Below, piece by piece: positions 5,721 to 7,995 of a stretch of 7,995 nucleotides of DNA. Numbering within the stretch: position 1 is the first letter of the stretch; every line of letters begins with the position of its first letter. The position numbers and the translations under genes are program-made. The DNA is from CAZFXZ01 sp964523165 (GTDB taxonomy: Bacteria > Patescibacteriota > Patescibacteriia > JACRDY01): assembly GCA_964523165.1 (NCBI GenBank), contig CAZFXZ010000029.1, positions 1 to 7,995 of the forward strand, given 5' to 3'. The notes below the pieces were generated by a model that worked only from the letters and a program-made list of their open reading frames with translations, ran no database searches and was not told the origin of the DNA.

Positions 5721-6275
5721 ATGCGTCGAACATTTAGACGAAAAAATAATTTTCAAGTTAATAAGCCGCAAATCCTCTATCGGGTCAACGGTCAGATTCG
5801 CGTACCAGAAGTTCGTTTGATCGATGAAAATGGTCAACCAGCCGGTGTGGTGGCCACGACTCAGGCTTTACAACAAGCTCAAGCGGCCGGTTTAGATTTA
5901 GTTGAAGTTTCACCCAAAGCTGAGCCGCCAGTGGCTAAGATTTTGGACTACGGTCAATTTAAATACCAAAAAGAAAAAGAACTAAAATCTCAAAAAATAA
6001 AACAAAAGACCGGCGAAATCAAAGGCTTGCGTTTGTCGCTGCGCATCGGTGAGCATGATCAACAAATCCGGATCAACCAAGCGCGTAAATTTTTAGCCGA
6101 AGACAACAAAGTAAAATTGGAAATTATCTTGCGCGGTCGAGAACGTCAATTTACCAATCAGGGTCGAGAAAATATGGAACGCTTTGTCAAAGAGTTGGGC
6201 GACTCCGTCAAAATCGAACAGCCCTTCGCCGCTCAGGGCGGAAAACTTTCAATGGTTATTGCTCCTATTAAATAA
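5721..6275 (+). CDS. infC: Translation initiation factor IF-3
   Basis: IF3 binds the 30S subunit, prevents premature 50S joining and checks start-codon/initiator tRNA pairing. The 184 residues contain a basic N-terminal extension (1-19), the IF3 N-domain beginning at NGQIRVPEVRLIDENG (about 23-38), the signature around KILDYGQFKYQKEK (73-86), a Lys-rich linker helix, and the C-domain (about 100-184, with LRIGEHD and ILRGRERQF). The start is an ordinary ATG rather than the AUU/AUC used for IF3 autoregulation in enterobacteria. It begins 12 nt after the tmRNA CCA end, with no terminator or convincing promoter between, and is followed by rpmI after 5 nt and then rplT, the widely conserved infC-rpmI-rplT order. 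Confidence 0.97.
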   Translation: MRRTFRRKNNFQVNKPQILYRVNGQIRVPEVRLIDENGQPAGVVATTQALQQAQAAGLDLVEVSPKAEPPVAKILDYGQFKYQKEKELKSQKIKQKTGEIKGLRLSLRIGEHDQQIRINQARKFLAEDNKVKLEIILRGRERQFTNQGRENMERFVKELGDSVKIEQPFAAQGGKLSMVIAPIK

Positions 6276-6280
6276 TTTAT

Positions 6281-6478
6281 ATGCCAAAACTCAAAACTCA
6301 CAAGAGTATCGCCAAACGGGTCAAGCAAACCAAGACCGGCAAAATCATCATCCGCAAGGGTGGTCAAGATCACTTCAATTCCCGCGAACGCGGCAATACC
6401 ACGACCAACAAACGTCGCGATATTACCCTCAGCAACACGGAAAAGAAAAACATTCGCAAATTACTCCCCTATTCATAA
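6281..6478 (+). CDS. rpmI: 50S ribosomal protein bL35
   Basis: This is the large-subunit protein bL35: 65 residues, highly basic, with the family start MPKLKTHKSIAKRVKQTKTG followed by KGGQDHFNSRERG and a C-terminal KRRDITLSNTEKKNIRKLLPY. The length is normal for the family. The start lies 5 nt after the infC stop codon with no Shine-Dalgarno, so translational coupling or direct AU-rich initiation is likely. The overlapping frame at 6184-6483 is a shadow. Confidence 0.97.
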   Translation: MPKLKTHKSIAKRVKQTKTGKIIIRKGGQDHFNSRERGNTTTNKRRDITLSNTEKKNIRKLLPYS

Positions 6479-6498
6479 TCTAACTAAATTTCACCCTT

Positions 6499-6846
6499 AT
6501 GCCTCGAGTTAAACGCGGCGTTGGTCACGTCAAGAAACGTCACGCCCTGCGCAAAGCCGTCAAAGGTTTTCGCGGTACCCGCAAAAACACCATTCGCCAA
6601 GCCAAGACCGCCCGGACCAAAGCCGGGGCTCACGCCTATGAAGGTCGCAAGCTAAAAAAACGCAACTACCGAGCCTTGTGGCAAGTCCGGATCAACGCCG
6701 GCGCCCGCGAACTGGGCACCACTTACAGCGCCTTGATGGCCGGTCTAAAGAAAAACAAGATTGAAGTCGACCGCAAGATTTTGGCCAAGTTGGCTGCTGA
6801 ATTTCCCGCCGCTTTTGCCGCTATCGTCAAAGAAGCCCAAAAATAA
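6499..6846 (+). CDS. rplT: 50S ribosomal protein bL20
   Basis: bL20 is an early 23S rRNA assembly protein. The 115 residues show the canonical start MPRVKRGVGHVKKRHALRKA, then KGFRGTRKNTIRQAK, KKRNYRALWQVRINAGAREL and a C-terminal globular part GTTYSALMAGLKK. Length and order are normal. The start is 20 nt after rpmI, with a leader (ACTAAATTTCACCCTT) lacking any purine-rich ribosome binding site. L20 represses this operon in several bacteria through an rRNA-mimicking leader. There is no room for such a leader between infC and rpmI, so if that control exists here it must use another site. It is the last gene of the unit, followed directly by a terminator. Confidence 0.97.
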   Translation: MPRVKRGVGHVKKRHALRKAVKGFRGTRKNTIRQAKTARTKAGAHAYEGRKLKKRNYRALWQVRINAGARELGTTYSALMAGLKKNKIEVDRKILAKLAAEFPAAFAAIVKEAQK

Positions 6847-6855
6847 ATTAGATCA

Positions 6856-6892
6856 AAAAACTCCCCCGCTACAACGGAGGAGTTTTTGTTTT
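6856..6892. terminator. Bidirectional rho-independent terminator between rplT and the unknown gene
   Basis: AAAAACTCC-C-CCG (6856-6868), loop CTACAA, and CGG-A-GGAGTTTTT (6875-6887) form a long stem with a single C/A mismatch, followed by GTTTTT on the plus strand. A matching T-run lies on the minus strand (AAAAAA at 6855-6860). It starts within 10 nt of the rplT stop and lies just beyond the stop of the convergent minus-strand gene, so it can serve both. Confidence 0.9.
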
Positions 6893-6903
6893 TCTAAATA
6901 ATT

Positions 6904-7758
6904 TTAAGCTACTTGCTCTTGATCAATATCTGACTCAACATTTTTAGTCTCGGATCGTAACTGACCTCGGGTCATCAGACTGTTGATTTTAGCTTCAACC
7001 AGACTGGCCCGCTTATCAGCCCCGCCCAATTTAGCGGCCGTGGCTTCGGCTGAGTTTAACATTTTTAACAACTCCAAACGTTGCGGTGAATTTTCAAAAG
7101 TCATCAGGCGATTACGCAACTTATCAAAGACATCAAACTCCACGACTGGTTGACGCTCTTTGTTGGGCGTGGCGACTGGCTGATAGGCGGCCCGGCGTTC
7201 TTCAGCCAAAGCTTGCTCTTCGGAGTAGTTGTCAAAAAGTTTATCAGCAAAAACTTTTTTACCTCCTTGACCTTGGATAGTTTCAACAATTTGATCATTG
7301 GTCGCAACTTGAGCCTGAGCCTTATCAGGGTTGCTAAACAATTTTTTGACCCCACCCCAAAAACTTGACCAACGGCTAGGACGTGACGCCGGGGCCACGG
7401 TTGGCGTCGCGGGTAAATCTTCTTGCTTTGACAAACCTTCTTGTTCCAAAACTACGCCGGGAATTTCTTGACGGAGTTGAGCGATGCGTTCAGTGACAGT
7501 TTGACGTTGCGGTTTGGCGGGGACTTTGGTCTCGGCCACAAAAGCTTGAGCGGCCGATCGGGCGCTGTCAACCAATTCTTGTTCAGCCGCCGTCAGCGGT
7601 CTTTCTGATTGACTAATTTTTTGTAAATCATAACGCTCGGCGTCTGGTTGTGATTCTGGTGCGGCGGCAAAAAGATCGATTTCCTCAATCGACTCTGGAG
7701 TGTCGGCACCCTCATCGGCCGTAGCTAAATGTTTTGTATCCGGCATATTTTCTAACAT
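6904..7758 (-). CDS. Acidic, largely disordered protein of unknown function
   Basis: I do not recognise this 284-residue protein. Residues 1-90 are acidic, rich in Ala/Glu/Asp/Pro and probably disordered, with a short helical stretch at about 55-77. A basic/aromatic segment, RPSRWSSFWGGVKKLFSN (126-143), could form an amphipathic membrane-associating helix. Residues 175-193 are charged and helical. The C-terminal part (about 205-265: EFDVFDKLRNRLMTFEN, QRLELLKMLNSAEA, ADKRASLVEAKINSLM) looks like a compact helical domain. There is no signal peptide or transmembrane helix, so it is probably cytoplasmic, perhaps membrane-peripheral. The start is ATG 7758; a second ATG at 7746 would drop four residues. 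It has a perfect consensus promoter, so it is likely well expressed. It converges on rplT with a shared terminator. Confidence 0.7.
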   Translation of the reverse strand: MLENMPDTKHLATADEGADTPESIEEIDLFAAAPESQPDAERYDLQKISQSERPLTAAEQELVDSARSAAQAFVAETKVPAKPQRQTVTERIAQLRQEIPGVVLEQEGLSKQEDLPATPTVAPASRPSRWSSFWGGVKKLFSNPDKAQAQVATNDQIVETIQGQGGKKVFADKLFDNYSEEQALAEERRAAYQPVATPNKERQPVVEFDVFDKLRNRLMTFENSPQRLELLKMLNSAEATAAKLGGADKRASLVEAKINSLMTRGQLRSETKNVESDIDQEQVA

Positions 7759-7784
7759 ATTTTAAATCAATAATTATACGCTTT

Positions 7785-7813
7785 ATTATACTCCAAACTA
7801 TATCTTTTGTCAA
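7785..7813 (-). promoter_or_regulatory. Perfect-consensus promoter for the unknown acidic protein gene
   Basis: On the minus strand TTGACA (7813-7808), a 17-nt spacer and TATAAT (7790-7785) match the sigma70 consensus exactly. The predicted start at about 7778 leaves a leader of about 20 nt with no Shine-Dalgarno. A second TATAAT (7778-7773) lies at the predicted start, without a good -35. Confidence 0.8.
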
Positions 7814-7822
7814 ATGCACAGC

Positions 7823-7851
7823 TTGACGCTTAGGTTTTTGGCCTCTATAAT
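7823..7851 (+). promoter_or_regulatory. Promoter for tRNA-Asp
   Basis: TTGACG (7823-7828), a 17-nt spacer and TATAAT (7846-7851) give a near-perfect promoter with a start near 7858, about 7 nt before the mature tRNA 5' end. The -35 boxes of this promoter and the divergent one are only 9 nt apart. Confidence 0.8.
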
Positions 7852-7864
7852 ACCGAGGTATTTT

Positions 7865-7940
7865 GGACCCGTGGTGTAGTGGTTAACATGTCTCCCTGTC
7901 ACGGAGAAGATCGCCGGTTCGAATCCGGTCGGGTCCGCCA
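7865..7940 (+). tRNA. tRNA-Asp (anticodon GTC)
   Basis: This 76-nt cloverleaf has acceptor stem GGACCCG (7865-7871) pairing with CGGGTCC (7930-7936), discriminator G and encoded CCA (7938-7940). The anticodon stem-loop is TCTCC-CTGTCAC-GGAGA (7891-7907) with anticodon GTC at 7898-7900. The T-arm is GCCGG-TTCGAAT-CCGGT (7913-7929). The D-arm follows the acceptor with GTGT/ACAT pairing. The discriminator G and GTC anticodon fit aspartate identity. Confidence 0.97.
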
Positions 7941-7941
7941 T
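7904..7941 (+). repeat. 38-nt repeat, copy 1 (tRNA-Asp 3' end)
   Basis: This is the 3' part of tRNA-Asp: GAGAAGATCG, then 15 nt of T-arm, then TCGGGTCCGCCAT. The outer 10 and 13 nt recur identically 54 nt downstream with the same internal length but a different 15-nt core. Confidence 0.85.
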
Positions 7942-7957
7942 TAACATAATTACCGTA

Positions 7958-7995
7958 GAGAAGATCGTCCCGCAAGGCGGGATCGGGTCCGCCAT
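7958..7995 (+). repeat. 38-nt repeat, copy 2: tRNA 3'-end copy with a replaced T-arm (reaches window edge)
   Basis: GAGAAGATCG (7958-7967) and TCGGGTCCGCCAT (7983-7995) are identical to the tRNA-Asp 3' end. The 15-nt core between them is TCCCGC-AAG-GCGGGA, a 6-bp hairpin, in place of the tRNA T-arm core. No matching acceptor 5' strand lies in the 17 nt between the copies, so this is not a tRNA gene. The copy stops at the window edge and may extend beyond it. Confidence 0.8.

Noticed and set aside
6184..6483. Plus-strand frame overlapping the infC end and rpmI
   Set aside because: It is a frame shadow of infC and rpmI, both of which match their families end to end.
7810..7995. Minus-strand open frame of 61 codons
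   Set aside because: It is antisense to tRNA-Asp and its repeat. The ADPTGFEPAIFSVTGRH-type peptide is the well-known artefact of translating the reverse strand of a tRNA gene.

Overview
The window looks like a piece of a small-genome bacterial chromosome, probably a Patescibacteria/CPR-type organism. This is an inference: there is no marker here that fixes the phylum. It rests on compact gene packing, several membrane proteins without recognisable relatives, the absence of a Shine-Dalgarno sequence in front of all ten protein genes, and a very tight smpB-ssrA-infC-rpmI-rplT cluster. TGA acts as a stop (smpB), so the standard bacterial code applies rather than the TGA=Gly code of some CPR lineages. 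No phage, insertion sequence or CRISPR genes are seen.

Left half, minus strand (1-4772), cell envelope. Positions 1-151 are non-coding and hold a palindromic, repeat-like element. Next comes a Wzz/YveK-type polysaccharide chain-length protein (152-964), with its own consensus promoter, a hairpin leader and a 7-nt tandem repeat in its cytoplasmic tail. A separate minus-strand unit starts at a TATAAT box near 4770 and ends at a good rho-independent terminator at 1084-1109. It encodes an AI-2E-family permease, a small membrane-anchored unknown, a roughly 9-TM unknown, and an HtrA-like membrane-anchored protein. The HtrA-like protein keeps its PDZ domain but has lost all three catalytic residues.

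Right half, plus strand (4807-6892), translation and ribosome rescue. The order is smpB, then tmRNA (ssrA), then infC (IF3), rpmI (L35) and rplT (L20), closed by a bidirectional terminator. The 5' end of mature tmRNA lies inside the last codons of smpB, and the smpB stop codon is part of the tmRNA acceptor stem. Maturing a tmRNA from the smpB transcript would therefore leave a non-stop smpB mRNA, itself a trans-translation substrate. A near-consensus promoter inside smpB could supply tmRNA independently. The tmRNA 3' CCA ends only 12 nt before the infC start codon, so tmRNA processing may also shape the infC message.

Right edge (6904-7995). A minus-strand unknown, acidic and largely disordered protein gene shares the terminator with rplT. 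It is driven by a perfect TTGACA-N17-TATAAT promoter back to back with the promoter of a tRNA-Asp(GTC) gene. Just past the tRNA, at the window edge, is a 38-nt copy of the tRNA 3' end in which the 15-nt T-arm core is replaced by a different 15-nt hairpin.
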